64,000 nt of DNA from Phenylobacterium zucineum HLK1 (GCF_000017265.1 NC_011143.1:248001-312000), one strand, 5' to 3'. Numbered from the stretch's first letter, positions 37,709 to 46,749 are shown. Notes: generated from the letters alone by a model not told the origin. Made by a program: numbers and translations.

Positions 37709-38212
37709 ATGCGTTTCCCCGCACTGCCGAAAGACCCCGTGCGTCACGATTGCGGACGGGCGGGGACGGCGAGCAGGAGGTCCGGACTGAGCGGTCGGCT
37801 CATCGCCGCGGCGCTGCTTTGGGCGCCGCTGGCCGCCTCGGCGGCCCCGCATGAGGAGCAGCCGCTCGTTGTGGAGCCCGCGAGGCCCGGCGTTTGGCGC
37901 GCTGACGCGAAGGGCATGCTCATCGAATTCCAGGCGCCGTTCGGATCGCAGGGCGCCCTGTCAATACGGTTCATCGGGCAGGGCGGAGAGTCCATCGCGC
38001 CACCACCCGCGCGGCAAGTCAGCCTGACGTCCTCCGGTGGCCCCGCCGTTTCGTTCTCACCGTCTGCAGGCGGGTGGACGTCCACGACCCAGGCTCCCGC
38101 CCCTCAGGACGGCGCGCTCCTGAGCATCATCGAAGCCGATCACCGTCACGACTTCCGGCTCAACGTCCATGCGAAGCCCGATTCCACGCAACCAACCGAG
38201 AGAACGCCATGA
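37709..38212 (+). CDS. Secreted protein of unknown function before DUF411
   Basis: This is a 167-residue protein with a basic N-terminal extension and a signal helix near residues 30-47 (LIAAALLWAPLAASA). The mature part is beta-rich and polar, with a C-terminal HRHDFRLNVHAK. A GAGGG site precedes the ATG. It overlaps the DUF411 gene by ATGA, so the two are made together. The family is not recognised. The His cluster hints at metal contact by inference. Confidence 0.6.
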   Translation: MRFPALPKDPVRHDCGRAGTASRRSGLSGRLIAAALLWAPLAASAAPHEEQPLVVEPARPGVWRADAKGMLIEFQAPFGSQGALSIRFIGQGGESIAPPPARQVSLTSSGGPAVSFSPSAGGWTSTTQAPAPQDGALLSIIEADHRHDFRLNVHAKPDSTQPTERTP

Positions 38213-38658
38213 AGGGTCTGTCTCGCCGCGGCGCCCTAGCAGCGCTTGCGATCGCCGGGCTCGCGCCAGGGCGGACGCTCGCCGAGAGCCAATTCACCGT
38301 CTACCGCACTGCTGGCTGTCAGTGCTGCCAGGCGTGGGTCTCGCAGATGGAGTCCGCGGGCTACCGACCACGGACGGTCATCGTCGACGATCTCGCGGAC
38401 GTCCGGCTCCGCTACAAGGTGCCGGCCGACCTGGCCGCCTGCCACACAGCCGTGATCCACGGCTACGTCGTGGAAGGCCACGTGCCCGCTGAGGACGTAC
38501 AGGCGCTGCTGCGGCAGCGGCCCCAAGCCATCGGCATCGCAGTTCCCGGCATGCCCGCCGGCGCGCCCGGCATGGAGCAAGCCGACGGCAGCCGAGAAGC
38601 CTTCATGACCCTGTTGCTCCTGGATGGCGGCCGCAGGCGGATCTTCGCGCGTCACTGA
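38209..38658 (+). CDS. DUF411 metal-binding protein (intact copy)
   Basis: This 149-residue protein starts MKGLSRRGALAALAIAGLAP, which looks like a Tat or strong Sec signal. The DUF411 domain follows with AGCQCC (residues about 36-41), ACHTAVIHGYVVEGHVP and GMPAGAPGME. It is the intact relative of the truncated copy at 5753. DUF411 proteins are periplasmic metal binders near copper and other metal pumps. It overlaps the preceding gene and lies 24 bases before DUF190. Confidence 0.86.
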   Translation: MKGLSRRGALAALAIAGLAPGRTLAESQFTVYRTAGCQCCQAWVSQMESAGYRPRTVIVDDLADVRLRYKVPADLAACHTAVIHGYVVEGHVPAEDVQALLRQRPQAIGIAVPGMPAGAPGMEQADGSREAFMTLLLLDGGRRRIFARH

Positions 38659-38682
38659 CCCTCATCTTCAGGAGAACCCAAC

Positions 38683-39033
38683 ATGCAGTCACCCGGCCAA
38701 GCCGTCCTGCTTCGCATCTATACCGACGAGAACGCCCTGGTGGGCGACCGCTCGCTGATCGACGTGATCATCCGAAGAGCCCGTGACGCCCATCTCGCCG
38801 GCGCCACCGTGCTGCGCGGCCGCAAAGGTTTTGGGGAGTCCGCGCGGCTGCACGAGCACCGTCCATTCGACCTGAACGACAACCTGCCGGTCGTGATCGA
38901 GTTCGTCGATGAGGAGGCGCGTTTGCGCGCCTTTCTGCCCCAACTGGATGACCTCAAGGACATCGGCTTGGTCACCTTCGAGAAGGTCGAGGTGCTCCGC
39001 TACGGCGGGCATCACGCCGACCCCCACGCGTAG
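38683..39033 (+). CDS. DUF190 protein (PII-like fold)
   Basis: This is a 116-residue DUF190 protein with the family pattern of an N-terminal LRIYTDENA and a central GRKGFGESARLHEHRPFDLNDNLPVVIEFVD. DUF190 proteins are small cytosolic trimers of the PII-like class, often beside transporters (for example CrcB or other ion channels). Here it sits between DUF411 and a P1B-4 ATPase, so it may modulate that pump. The role is inference. Confidence 0.85.
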   Translation: MQSPGQAVLLRIYTDENALVGDRSLIDVIIRRARDAHLAGATVLRGRKGFGESARLHEHRPFDLNDNLPVVIEFVDEEARLRAFLPQLDDLKDIGLVTFEKVEVLRYGGHHADPHA

Positions 39034-39050
39034 CGGGCAGGAGCATCGAC

Positions 39051-41594
39051 ATGGCCCAGGTGGAGCTCCGACTGCCACTCGAGTCGGTTCTGGGAGGCGG
39101 GGCGGATCTTTGCGAGCGCTGCGTCGGGGTCCTGACGTCCGTCGCCCAGGGCCATCCCGCCGTGGCGGAGGCGCGCGTCGAGGCCAAGCAGGGGGCCGGC
39201 GAGCACCTGTTGATCCGCTTCGACGGGGAACGGGCGCCGCCCAGCCAGCTCCGCGCCTTTATCGAGGACTCTGGCGCGGTTATCGCGGAACGGTTTGGCC
39301 ATTTCGTCTTCCGGGTCGGCGGGGCGATCCATCCCCGGATGGCTCGGCGTATCCGTGACCATCTCCGCGCCCAGGCCGGCGTCATCCATGCCGATGTGCG
39401 GCCGGTAGGCCGCGCCTTCGTCGAGTTCGACCGGGAGAAGACCAGCGAGGCGGCGCTGCTGGAGTCTGTCCGCACCCTCGGGGTCGAACTTCGATCATTT
39501 GACGCGGAGGCGCTTCCCTCAAATGCCGCGGCCGGAACCGTCGACCAACCTCCGCCAGCGCCTCTCCGCCAGGACACGGTGGCCGAAGGCCCCGAACGCG
39601 ACGAGGATGAGGATGGGCATGCTCATGGCCAGGGTGAGGACAAGCATGAACACGCGCATGCGCACGGGGGCATCTTTGGCGAACGCACGGAGCTGATCTT
39701 CGCTCTGCTCGCCGGCGCGGTCCTGGCCGCGGGATGGCTGATCGAGCGACGCGTCGCCGGTCTCGTACCGCTCGCCTTCTACGTCGCCGCCTACGTCTTC
39801 GGCGGCTTTTTCACCGTGCGGGAAGCGTTCGAGAACCTCCGTCAGAAGCGCTTCGAGATCGACACCCTCATGCTGGTGGCGGCGGCCGGAGCCGCGAGCC
39901 TTGGCGCCTGGGCGGAGGGCGCCTTGCTGCTCTTCCTGTTCAGCCTTGGGCATGCGCTCGAACACTACGCCATGGGGCGGGCGCGGCGCGCGATCGAGGC
40001 GCTGGCGGAGCTCGCCCCGGAGCGGGCCACCGTGAGGCGCGGGACAGCCACCGAGGAGGTCCCGGTCGAAGCCCTCGAGATCGGTGACGTCGTCATCGTC
40101 CGCCCCAATGAACGCCTGCCGGCCGACGGCGTGGTGATCGCCGGCGCCAGCAGCGTCAACCAAGCGCCGATCACGGGCGAGAGCGTGCCCGTCGACAAGG
40201 CGGCAGCTGCGGACGCCCAATTGGACTTCAACAAGGCCGGCCCGGAGCACCGGGTGTTCGCCGGCACCATCAATGGGGCCGGCGTGTTGGAGGTTCGCGT
40301 CGCCCGGCGTGCGACCGAGACGACCCTGGCCCGCGTGGTCAAGATGGTGGCCGAGGCCGAGACGCAACGCTCGCCGACCCAGAGGTTCACCGATCGCTTC
40401 CAGCGCATCTTCGTTCCCGTGGTGCTCGGCCTCGTCGGCCTCTTGATGTTCGCCTGGCTGGTTCGCGACGAGCCCTTCAGCGTCAGCTTCTACCGGGCGA
40501 TGGCGGTTCTGGTGGCGGCCAGCCCGTGTGCGCTGGCGATCTCGGTGCCCAGCGCGGTGCTCAGCGGCGTCGCCCGCGCCGCCCGGGGCGGGGTGCTCGT
40601 GAAGGGCGGCGGACCGCTCGAGAACCTCGGATCGCTGACCGCGCTGGCGTTCGACAAGACGGGCACCTTGACCGAGGGCAAGCCGCGCCTCACCGACGTC
40701 GATCCGGCCGACGGCGTCAGCGAGCAGGAGTTGCTGGCCGTGGCGGTGGCTGTGGAGGCGCTCAGCGACCATCCGCTGGCCGCCGCCATCGCGCGCGACG
40801 GCGCCGAACGGCTGGGCGACCGGCCAAGTGCGGTTGCAACGGACGTTCGCAGCCTGACCGGACAAGGTGTCCAGGCCCTTGTCGACGGGGCTCCGATCCT
40901 GATCGGCAAGCCGGCCATGTTCGACGCCGGCGAAGGACCCCGACCCTCGGAAGCCGTCTGGAGCGACGCGCGACGACTCGAACGCAATGGCCGCACCGTG
41001 GTGATGGTCCGCAAGGGGGACCGCTATCTCGGCAGTCTGGGCCTAATGGACACGCCCCGCCCGCCGGCGCGCCAGGTCATCGAGCGCCTCCGCGCGCTTG
41101 GCATCGAGCGGATCCTCATGTTGTCGGGGGATAACCAGTCCGTCGCCGACGCGATCGCCCAGAGCCTGAAGCTCGACGAGGCCAAGGGCGGGTTGATGCC
41201 CGAGGACAAGGTCAGGGTGATCCAGGAGCTGACGGCGCAGGAGGGCCGCGTCGCCATGGTGGGCGACGGGGTCAACGATGCGCCGGCGCTGGCCAACGCG
41301 ACCGTAGGGATCGCCATGGGCGCAGCCGGGTCCGATGTGGCGCTGGAGACCGCCGACGTGGCGCTAATGGCCGACGACCTCAACCACCTACCGTTCGCCG
41401 TGGGCCTCAGCCGCCGGACCAGCCGGGTGATCAAGCAGAACCTGTGGGTGAGCCTGGGTGTGGTGGCCTTCCTGATCCCTGCGACACTGTTCGGCCTGAA
41501 GATCGGCGTCGCGGTGCTCTTCCATGAGGGCTCTACCGTCCTCGTCGTGGCCAACGCCCTGCGCCTGCTCGCCTACAAGGATCGTGACGCGTGA
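39051..41594 (+). CDS. P1B-4-type heavy-metal ATPase (CzcP/ZntA-like)
   Basis: This is an 847-residue P-type ATPase. The first 160 residues hold two ferredoxin-like regions without a CxxC pair. An Asp/His-rich stretch follows at about residues 185-205 (HAHGQG, HEHAHAHGG). The core has the SPCALAISVPSA motif in TM4, [20 protein letters not shown] and a TM6 FHEGST motif. SPC plus HEG marks the P1B-4 class, which exports Zn, Co, Cd or Ni (CzcP is an example). It follows DUF190 by 17 bases and overlaps the next gene. Confidence 0.9.
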   Translation: MAQVELRLPLESVLGGGADLCERCVGVLTSVAQGHPAVAEARVEAKQGAGEHLLIRFDGERAPPSQLRAFIEDSGAVIAERFGHFVFRVGGAIHPRMARRIRDHLRAQAGVIHADVRPVGRAFVEFDREKTSEAALLESVRTLGVELRSFDAEALPSNAAAGTVDQPPPAPLRQDTVAEGPERDEDEDGHAHGQGEDKHEHAHAHGGIFGERTELIFALLAGAVLAAGWLIERRVAGLVPLAFYVAAYVFGGFFTVREAFENLRQKRFEIDTLMLVAAAGAASLGAWAEGALLLFLFSLGHALEHYAMGRARRAIEALAELAPERATVRRGTATEEVPVEALEIGDVVIVRPNERLPADGVVIAGASSVNQAPITGESVPVDKAAAADAQLDFNKAGPEHRVFAGTINGAGVLEVRVARRATETTLARVVKMVAEAETQRSPTQRFTDRFQRIFVPVVLGLVGLLMFAWLVRDEPFSVSFYRAMAVLVAASPCALAISVPSAVLSGVARAARGGVLVKGGGPLENLGSLTALAFDKTGTLTEGKPRLTDVDPADGVSEQELLAVAVAVEALSDHPLAAAIARDGAERLGDRPSAVATDVRSLTGQGVQALVDGAPILIGKPAMFDAGEGPRPSEAVWSDARRLERNGRTVVMVRKGDRYLGSLGLMDTPRPPARQVIERLRALGIERILMLSGDNQSVADAIAQSLKLDEAKGGLMPEDKVRVIQELTAQEGRVAMVGDGVNDAPALANATVGIAMGAAGSDVALETADVALMADDLNHLPFAVGLSRRTSRVIKQNLWVSLGVVAFLIPATLFGLKIGVAVLFHEGSTVLVVANALRLLAYKDRDA

Positions 41595-42256
41595 CGTCTC
41601 CTGGAACAATTGTCGGACGGGCCGCGCACCTCGTGGCGTCGCCGGCGCTCTCCCGCGTGGCGGTAATCGCCGCGATCGCCGTGGGCCTTGCCGGTGGCGC
41701 AGCCTTGGGCGGGCGCGCAGAGGCGGTGACTGCCCCCGTCCCGCACTCACAGTCCTTGGCCGCGCCGGCGGGTGACACGCCTGACGGCGTAGACCTCGAC
41801 CAGGACGGTCGCACCGATCTGGCCTGGCCGCAGACGCTCGGACAACGCGGCGAGGACGCCTACGGCTCTGGGGCGTTCGGCGCATCCCGGGACGGCGGCC
41901 GCCGGCGGCACAACGGGCTCGACCTGGTGGCGCCGGTCGGCGCCCCGATCCGCGCGCCGATTTCAGGCATCGTCACCCGGGTGGGGCAAGCCTACGCCGG
42001 CGAGCCGGAATTGCAGTTCGTCGAGATCACGAGCCCCACGACGCGGTACTCCGCGCGGGTCTTCTATGTCGGATCGTCTCGCGCCCCGGGGGCGCAGGTC
42101 ACCGCCGGGGAGATCATCGGCCGGGCCCAGGACCTCGGCCGTCGATACGCGTCCGGCATGACGAACCATGTCCATGTGGAGTTCGCCAACCATCGCGGCG
42201 CCGTCTTGGACCCTTTGGCCGTGCTGCCGGCATCCCCGCGTAGCGCCGACACATGA
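41591..42256 (+). CDS. M23-family peptidase (LytM type)
   Basis: This is a 221-residue secreted protein starting at GTG in a GTGA overlap with the P1B-4 ATPase stop. A signal/anchor helix lies at residues 20-45. The M23 domain carries HNGLDLVAP (zinc ligands His and Asp) and the HVHVEF motif. M23 enzymes cut peptidoglycan cross-links. The substrate here may be cell wall, to admit large envelope complexes, but that is inference. Confidence 0.86.
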   Translation: MTSPGTIVGRAAHLVASPALSRVAVIAAIAVGLAGGAALGGRAEAVTAPVPHSQSLAAPAGDTPDGVDLDQDGRTDLAWPQTLGQRGEDAYGSGAFGASRDGGRRRHNGLDLVAPVGAPIRAPISGIVTRVGQAYAGEPELQFVEITSPTTRYSARVFYVGSSRAPGAQVTAGEIIGRAQDLGRRYASGMTNHVHVEFANHRGAVLDPLAVLPASPRSADT

Positions 42257-42272
42257 GGAATGGAGGAACATC

Positions 42273-42668
42273 GTGCGTCTAGTTGCAATCTTCGCAGTGG
42301 GCGTGGTCGCTTTCGCCGGGGTCGCCGCGGCAGCGCCAGCCGAGCGCGTGGAGGTCGCCACCGAAGTGATCCCGCTTACGGGCTTTCGACTGGAGCCCCC
42401 TAGCGTCACCCGCGACGGCGAGTCTCTGCGATTTCGAGGTTTCCTGTGCCGAAAGTCCGTCGCGATGTCGCCTTACCGGGTGCGCCTTGAGCGACTCTCC
42501 AGTGACGGCCAGGTGCTGGGCGCTGCAACCGGCCGGGTCTCGGGGCTCTCAGGCCGCGGCCACCGCTGCACGGTCTACACGGTCACCGCCCCTTGGCGTC
42601 TGGAACCCGGAGACCGGGTGCGGGCCTGCGCGCAACGGGGAGACGGGCCGTGCCCCGCCGCTGGCTGA
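42273..42668 (+). CDS. Small secreted protein of unknown function
   Basis: This 131-residue protein starts at GTG preceded by GGAGGAAC. It has a signal peptide (residues 2-21, ending AAAA) and two Cys pairs (FLCRKS, HRCTVY, VRACAQ, GPCPAAG). It follows the M23 gene by 16 bases. The four cysteines and beta-rich pattern suggest a compact disulphide domain. No family is recognised. Confidence 0.6.
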   Translation: MRLVAIFAVGVVAFAGVAAAAPAERVEVATEVIPLTGFRLEPPSVTRDGESLRFRGFLCRKSVAMSPYRVRLERLSSDGQVLGAATGRVSGLSGRGHRCTVYTVTAPWRLEPGDRVRACAQRGDGPCPAAG

Positions 42669-42802
42669 GGGGCAGGGCTTGGCGTCGGCGTCGCCAGGGA
42701 AGGCTCGAACGTCCAGGCGCGCGCGGCCGGCTTCTCACGCGACTGGTCCTGATCGGCATGGCGCTGCTTTTGGCAGCCTACATCGCGCCGCTCTTCCTGT
42801 GA
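42650..42802 (+). CDS. Tiny Arg-rich membrane protein
   Basis: This is a 50-residue frame from GTG 42650, eight bases after GGGGAG. It overlaps the end of the previous gene. The N-terminal 30 residues are very Arg-rich, and a single helix (LVLIGMALLLAAYIAPLFL) closes it. The architecture of a basic stretch followed by one helix resembles small membrane proteins. It could also be chance coding in GC-rich DNA. Confidence 0.4.
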   Translation: MPRRWLRGRAWRRRRQGRLERPGARGRLLTRLVLIGMALLLAAYIAPLFL

Positions 42803-42860
42803 GAATCGACATCAATCGCTCGGATGCGTCCCCCGCGCCGAGCCGGAAAGGAGCTGAGAT

Positions 42861-44441
42861 ATGCTCGCGGCCCTGGAAGTCACCGTGAGGCGTTGTCGCG
42901 CAAAGCATGGGACCGCCGCGCGGTGGCGCATAGCGGTCGCCTGCGGCTTGGCGGCGCTGAGCGCCACCGCAGCGAGAGGCGAAACGCTCGCCGACGCGAT
43001 TACCCGCGCCTACGAGAGCAACCCGACGCTGGCGGCCCAGCGTGCACAGGTGAAGCTCGCCGACGAGGCCTATGTTCAGGCGCGGGCGGGGCTGCGCCCG
43101 CAGGTCAATGCGTCGTCCACAGCGTCCTATAGTCGGACATCCGTCAACGCCGGCCGCGGCACGTTCGTCGACACCAATGGGGATGGCATCCCTGACACTG
43201 CGGTTACCGGGTCGGGCGTGACCGAGCGGAACCTCGGCAACGCATCCCTCTCCCTCAGTCAGCCGATCTACACCGGTGGACGCACGACGGCGTCGATCAC
43301 GGCGGCCGAGGCCGAAATCCTCGCCGCGCGCGAAGCGCTTCGGGAGACGGAGGGCAATCTCGTGCTCAGCGTCGTCCAGGCTTATGTGGACGTCAGGCGG
43401 GATCAACGTATCGTAGAGATCCGGCGGCAAGACGTGCAGACCCTCGCGCGTCGACTCGAGGAAACCCAGGCCCGCTTCGACGTCGGCGAGCTCACCGGCA
43501 CCGACGTCGCGCAGGCCAAGGCGAGACTTGGAACATCGAGAGCCCAGCTCGCCGCCGCCGAGGGGCAACTGGAGATCAGCGCCGCCGCCTATGCTGCGGT
43601 CGTGGGTGACGATCCGGGGGAACTTGCGCCGCGTCCGGATCTGGACCCACTGCTCCCCGTTACCATAGCTCAGGCCTACGACACCGCTGAGCAGCAGAGC
43701 CCGCGCATCGGGAGCGCCGAACTGGTAGAGCGCGCGAGCCGCGCGCGCATCGCGTTCGCCAAGGCGCAACGCCGACCGACCGTGAGCCTTAGGACGGGCT
43801 ACGGCTACTCCGGCCAGATCGACCCCTTCGTGGCAGATCGCCTCGCCCGCAACCTGTCGGCGTCCGTCGTGACGACCCTTCCGCTCTATTCCGGCGGGAT
43901 ACTGTCGTCGCAGGTGGAACAGGCCGTGCAGCGCAACAACATCGACCGACTTCGTTTGGAGACCACGGAGCGGCAGGTCCGCCAGGCGGTCGCGCAGGCA
44001 TGGAGTCAGCTGCGGACCGCCCGGGCGGCGATCGCCGCCAACGAGGAGGTGGTGAAGGCCGCTCGGTTTGCGCTCGAAGGCGTACGTCTGGAATTCGAAC
44101 TGGGCCTGCGCACCACGCTGGACGTCCTGAATGCGGAGCAGGAACTGCGAACCGCCGAACTCGCCTTGGTCACCTCGCGTCGCGACGCCTACGTCGCCAG
44201 CGCCGCGCTCCTGAACGCGCAGGGACGACTGGAGGCGCGGGCGCTGGCGCCGCAGCTGGCCCTCTACGATCCTTCCGCTTCGTTCCGGCGCCGCGCAGCG
44301 CCGGGCGTCTGGGCGCCGATCGATCATCTGACCCAGAGCCTGGATCGCATCGGAGCTCCGCGCGACGCGGCGGCCGTCGACCCGGCTGCGCCGGCCAGGG
44401 GCCAGACCCAAGGCACGGCTAGGGGGACCCGGCGTGAGTGA
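42861..44441 (+). CDS. TolC-family outer-membrane protein
   Basis: This is a 526-residue TolC-type channel protein. A long N-terminal leader precedes a signal end near residue 40 (AARGETL). Two TolC repeats follow, with SLSQPIYTGGRTTA and TLPLYSGGILSSQV motifs, and the C-terminal tail is Pro/Arg-rich. It is nearer to the type I secretion or exporter group than to CzcC. It may serve export of small molecules or RTX proteins. Its stop lies 8 bases inside the next gene. Confidence 0.88.
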   Translation: MLAALEVTVRRCRAKHGTAARWRIAVACGLAALSATAARGETLADAITRAYESNPTLAAQRAQVKLADEAYVQARAGLRPQVNASSTASYSRTSVNAGRGTFVDTNGDGIPDTAVTGSGVTERNLGNASLSLSQPIYTGGRTTASITAAEAEILAAREALRETEGNLVLSVVQAYVDVRRDQRIVEIRRQDVQTLARRLEETQARFDVGELTGTDVAQAKARLGTSRAQLAAAEGQLEISAAAYAAVVGDDPGELAPRPDLDPLLPVTIAQAYDTAEQQSPRIGSAELVERASRARIAFAKAQRRPTVSLRTGYGYSGQIDPFVADRLARNLSASVVTTLPLYSGGILSSQVEQAVQRNNIDRLRLETTERQVRQAVAQAWSQLRTARAAIAANEEVVKAARFALEGVRLEFELGLRTTLDVLNAEQELRTAELALVTSRRDAYVASAALLNAQGRLEARALAPQLALYDPSASFRRRAAPGVWAPIDHLTQSLDRIGAPRDAAAVDPAAPARGQTQGTARGTRRE

Positions 44442-44730
44442 GCCGACAGCTCCCGCCCCCATTCCCGCCCGGCGGTCCGGCGCCGGTCTCGCCTCCGAGG
44501 TCGGCTCTCGGCTGCGTGCCCGGCGGCAACGGGCAGGTCTGAGCCGCCCAGAGCTGGCTAAGGCGCTGGGCGTAAGCGAGCGACAGCTGCACGACTATGA
44601 AGACGGGAGGGTTCGTGCGAGCGCCGCGATGCTGGTCCGGGCCGCGAAGGTGCTTGGATCGACCACCCTCGACTTCTTCCCGACCGTGGCCCAAATAGAC
44701 ACGGTCGCGCGCAAGAATATCCCCCGGTAG
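44434..44730 (+). CDS. XRE-family HTH regulator
   Basis: This 98-residue protein starts at GTG and overlaps the TolC gene by eight bases. An HTH_3 domain (SRPELAKALGVSERQLHDYEDG, about residues 38-59) is followed by a short tail. Coupling with the TolC gene suggests it regulates the envelope genes here. Targets are unknown. Confidence 0.84.
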   Translation: MSEPTAPAPIPARRSGAGLASEVGSRLRARRQRAGLSRPELAKALGVSERQLHDYEDGRVRASAAMLVRAAKVLGSTTLDFFPTVAQIDTVARKNIPR

Positions 44731-44828
44731 GCCTGAGGCCGCTTTGCAGGAACCGCAAGCGCTTGAGTAAAGGCAGACGCCGTCCCATTGCGACGCCTTG
44801 TCCGTTGAACGGGTTGTTGGGTCGTCGC

Positions 44829-45269
44829 CTATGGCGGCGGGCTGGACTGAACAGGCGGCCGCCCCGGTCTCGCAACGGAAAGGGGCTTCAGAACCGCGAT
44901 CTCGGCCACGCCGGCGCGGCGCTCGATGTGGAATTCGACGAGCGTTCCAGCGGCGACGCCTTCGAGAAGGCGGGGCGATGCCACGGGCAGCGTCAGGCGC
45001 ATCGCCGGCCAATCGGAGCCGGGGGCGGGGTCGTGATCGATGGTGATCGTGCGCGCCATCCGATCGACGGCTGTGACGTGGCCGACGCCCTTGGCGCGCG
45101 CTGGCATCGCCGACAGGGCCGCGCCCTCCAGGGCCCCGTCGTGCTCTGGAGGCGTAAGCTGCCGGCGGTGAGCGGCCATGGCTTCGGGAGTGCGTCGGAC
45201 GACCGGCCTCTCGCACGCGGACAGGCAAAACCCTGCGAGCAGAATGAACAGCGGCAGGGTTGTCCGCAC
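44829..45269 (-). CDS. CusF-like lipoprotein
   Basis: This 146-residue lipoprotein starts at GTG 45269, chosen because AAGGAGG lies five bases upstream; the ATG at 45293 lacks a comparable site. Lipobox LSAC lies near residue 18. A linker follows, then a CusF-type OB domain with the SDWPAMRLTLP motif, where the second Met is replaced by Leu. That change could alter Cu(I) affinity. It is convergent with the TolC-XRE pair. Confidence 0.82.
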   Translation of the reverse strand: MRTTLPLFILLAGFCLSACERPVVRRTPEAMAAHRRQLTPPEHDGALEGAALSAMPARAKGVGHVTAVDRMARTITIDHDPAPGSDWPAMRLTLPVASPRLLEGVAAGTLVEFHIERRAGVAEIAVLKPLSVARPGRPPVQSSPPP

Positions 45270-45401
45270 GGCGCCTCCTTGGGTCCCTATCATGGCGAAA
45301 AGGCGCTCGCCGAAGGGAGGCTCCTGCGATCTGTGGATGCACATGCTCTTGGCGATGTCGCGCTGCTGTCCGGTCATCCTCGAGGCCTGGGGTGGCGCGG
45401 C

Positions 45402-45599
45402 TTAGCTGGGCGGAGATTGAGTTCGGTTGTCGAGGTCGCGGGGATCAACCGTCTTCACCTCCGCCCCGGCGGGCTGGGAGGGGGGCCCCGCCGACCCCGA
45501 GCCGGACCGCGGCAGCGGGCGGTCAAGCGGGGCGTACTTACCGCAGCTTGAAAGCGCCAAGGCGACGAGGGATCCAACGAACAGGAGTGCAAAGCGCAT
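45402..45599 (-). CDS. Small lipoprotein (LptM-like N-terminus)
   Basis: This is a 65-residue lipoprotein with lipobox LSSC followed by GKYAPLDRP, reminiscent of the short LptM/YifL lipoproteins. The tail is Pro/Ser-rich. AAGGAGAC precedes the ATG at good spacing. It lies on the same strand as the CusF-like lipoprotein. A role in outer-membrane assembly is only a possibility. Confidence 0.6.
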   Translation of the reverse strand: MRFALLFVGSLVALALSSCGKYAPLDRPLPRSGSGSAGPPSQPAGAEVKTVDPRDLDNRTQSPPS

Positions 45600-45762
45600 G
45601 TTGTCTCCTTGCTGGGTCCGACGCGTTGGCGCCGATCTGACGCACGGTCCACCTTCCGCGCGTGGAGCGCCGCGTCGAGAGAACTGTACCAGACTAGCGC
45701 CACCACCACATTGTACTCGGCGCGCACGAGACAGCCGAGCCGTTCCCACCTATAAAAGGGAC

Positions 45763-46167
45763 ATGGCGCCAACGGCGACATCTCCCCGGCTCTTCCGGTT
45801 CGCTCCGAGGGGACGCTGCGCATGGCGACGTCGGCTCACGACGTCGCTCACCGTGATGCTGGCCTGGCTGATGATCTTAGGCGGAGCGGTCGCCCCGTCG
45901 GTCGCCCATGCCGCCCTGGAACCCACCCGGGGCGCCGCCGTCGCCGTGACGGATGGCGGGGTGAAGGACAGAGGCCAAGCCTCTGAACGCGGCGGTGTCG
46001 TCCCCACTTGCGCGGGTCACTGTGCGATGCACGCGTGGAGCCTCCCTGTCGCGCAGTTGGGCGCGACACTTCCTGCAAGCTTTGCGGCAGCCACATGGCC
46101 AGGCTCCGGCATCGGCGGGGCTGTCGTACGCCGGCCAGTAGCCTTGGAACGGCCCCCTCGAGTCTGA
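45763..46167 (+). CDS. Small secreted protein ending in ERPPRV, near bamE
   Basis: This 134-residue protein has a basic N-terminus with a signal helix (LTVMLAWLMILGGAVAPSVAHA). A TCAGHCAMHAW motif lies near residue 83, and the C-terminus is VVRRPVALERPPRV. AAAAGGG precedes the ATG. It shares the C-x3-C-x2-H and RPPR ending with the proteins at 31516 and 49078. Unlike those it is followed by bamE, not by a pump. Confidence 0.65.
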   Translation: MAPTATSPRLFRFAPRGRCAWRRRLTTSLTVMLAWLMILGGAVAPSVAHAALEPTRGAAVAVTDGGVKDRGQASERGGVVPTCAGHCAMHAWSLPVAQLGATLPASFAAATWPGSGIGGAVVRRPVALERPPRV

Positions 46168-46233
46168 CGTGAGCGCACCGGCCTGTCCGGGTCGGTTGAT
46201 CTTCGTCACACAATCCTGGGGATTTATGCCACC

Positions 46234-46749
46234 ATGCGCTCCGTTCTGCGTCCCATCATATTCCAGCGACGCTTGGCGATCGCCAGCCTTGCGGCTGTAG
46301 CTTTCGCGATCAGCGGCTGCACGACCATCACCAGCCATTCCGGCTATCAAGCCATAGACACCAATCCAACCGATCTCGCGGTCGGGACCGACACCAAGTC
46401 GACGGTGCGGGCAAAGCTCGGTTCGCCGTCGGTCACTTCAACCTTCGACCCGAACGTCTGGTTCTACATCTCGCAGATCAAGGCAAGGGCCGCCTTCCGC
46501 CGGCCACAGATCATCAAGCGCGACATCGTCGCTCTCGGCTTCGACAAGGAAACCGAGGTGTTGAAGACGCTCGACACCTTGTCGCTGAAGGATGGGAAGG
46601 TGATCGCGTTCAACGGCCGGGAGACGCCGACACGCGGCCGGGAGATGACGATCCTCGAACAGCTGCTGGGCAGCGTTGGCCGTGGTTCGATGCTCCCGCG
46701 GGACGACTACGGTGTGCCAGGCAACCGACCGGGCGACCGGCGTCGCTGA
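46234..46749 (+). CDS. bamE: BamE-type outer-membrane assembly lipoprotein
   Basis: This 171-residue lipoprotein has a lipobox ISGC near residue 29. The BamE/SmpA domain follows, with TKSTVRAKLGSPS and DPNVWFYIS. BamE assists the Bam complex, which inserts beta-barrels such as CopB or CzcC into the outer membrane. An extra copy in a metal island may help load efflux channels; that is inference. Confidence 0.86.
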   Translation: MRSVLRPIIFQRRLAIASLAAVAFAISGCTTITSHSGYQAIDTNPTDLAVGTDTKSTVRAKLGSPSVTSTFDPNVWFYISQIKARAAFRRPQIIKRDIVALGFDKETEVLKTLDTLSLKDGKVIAFNGRETPTRGREMTILEQLLGSVGRGSMLPRDDYGVPGNRPGDRRR

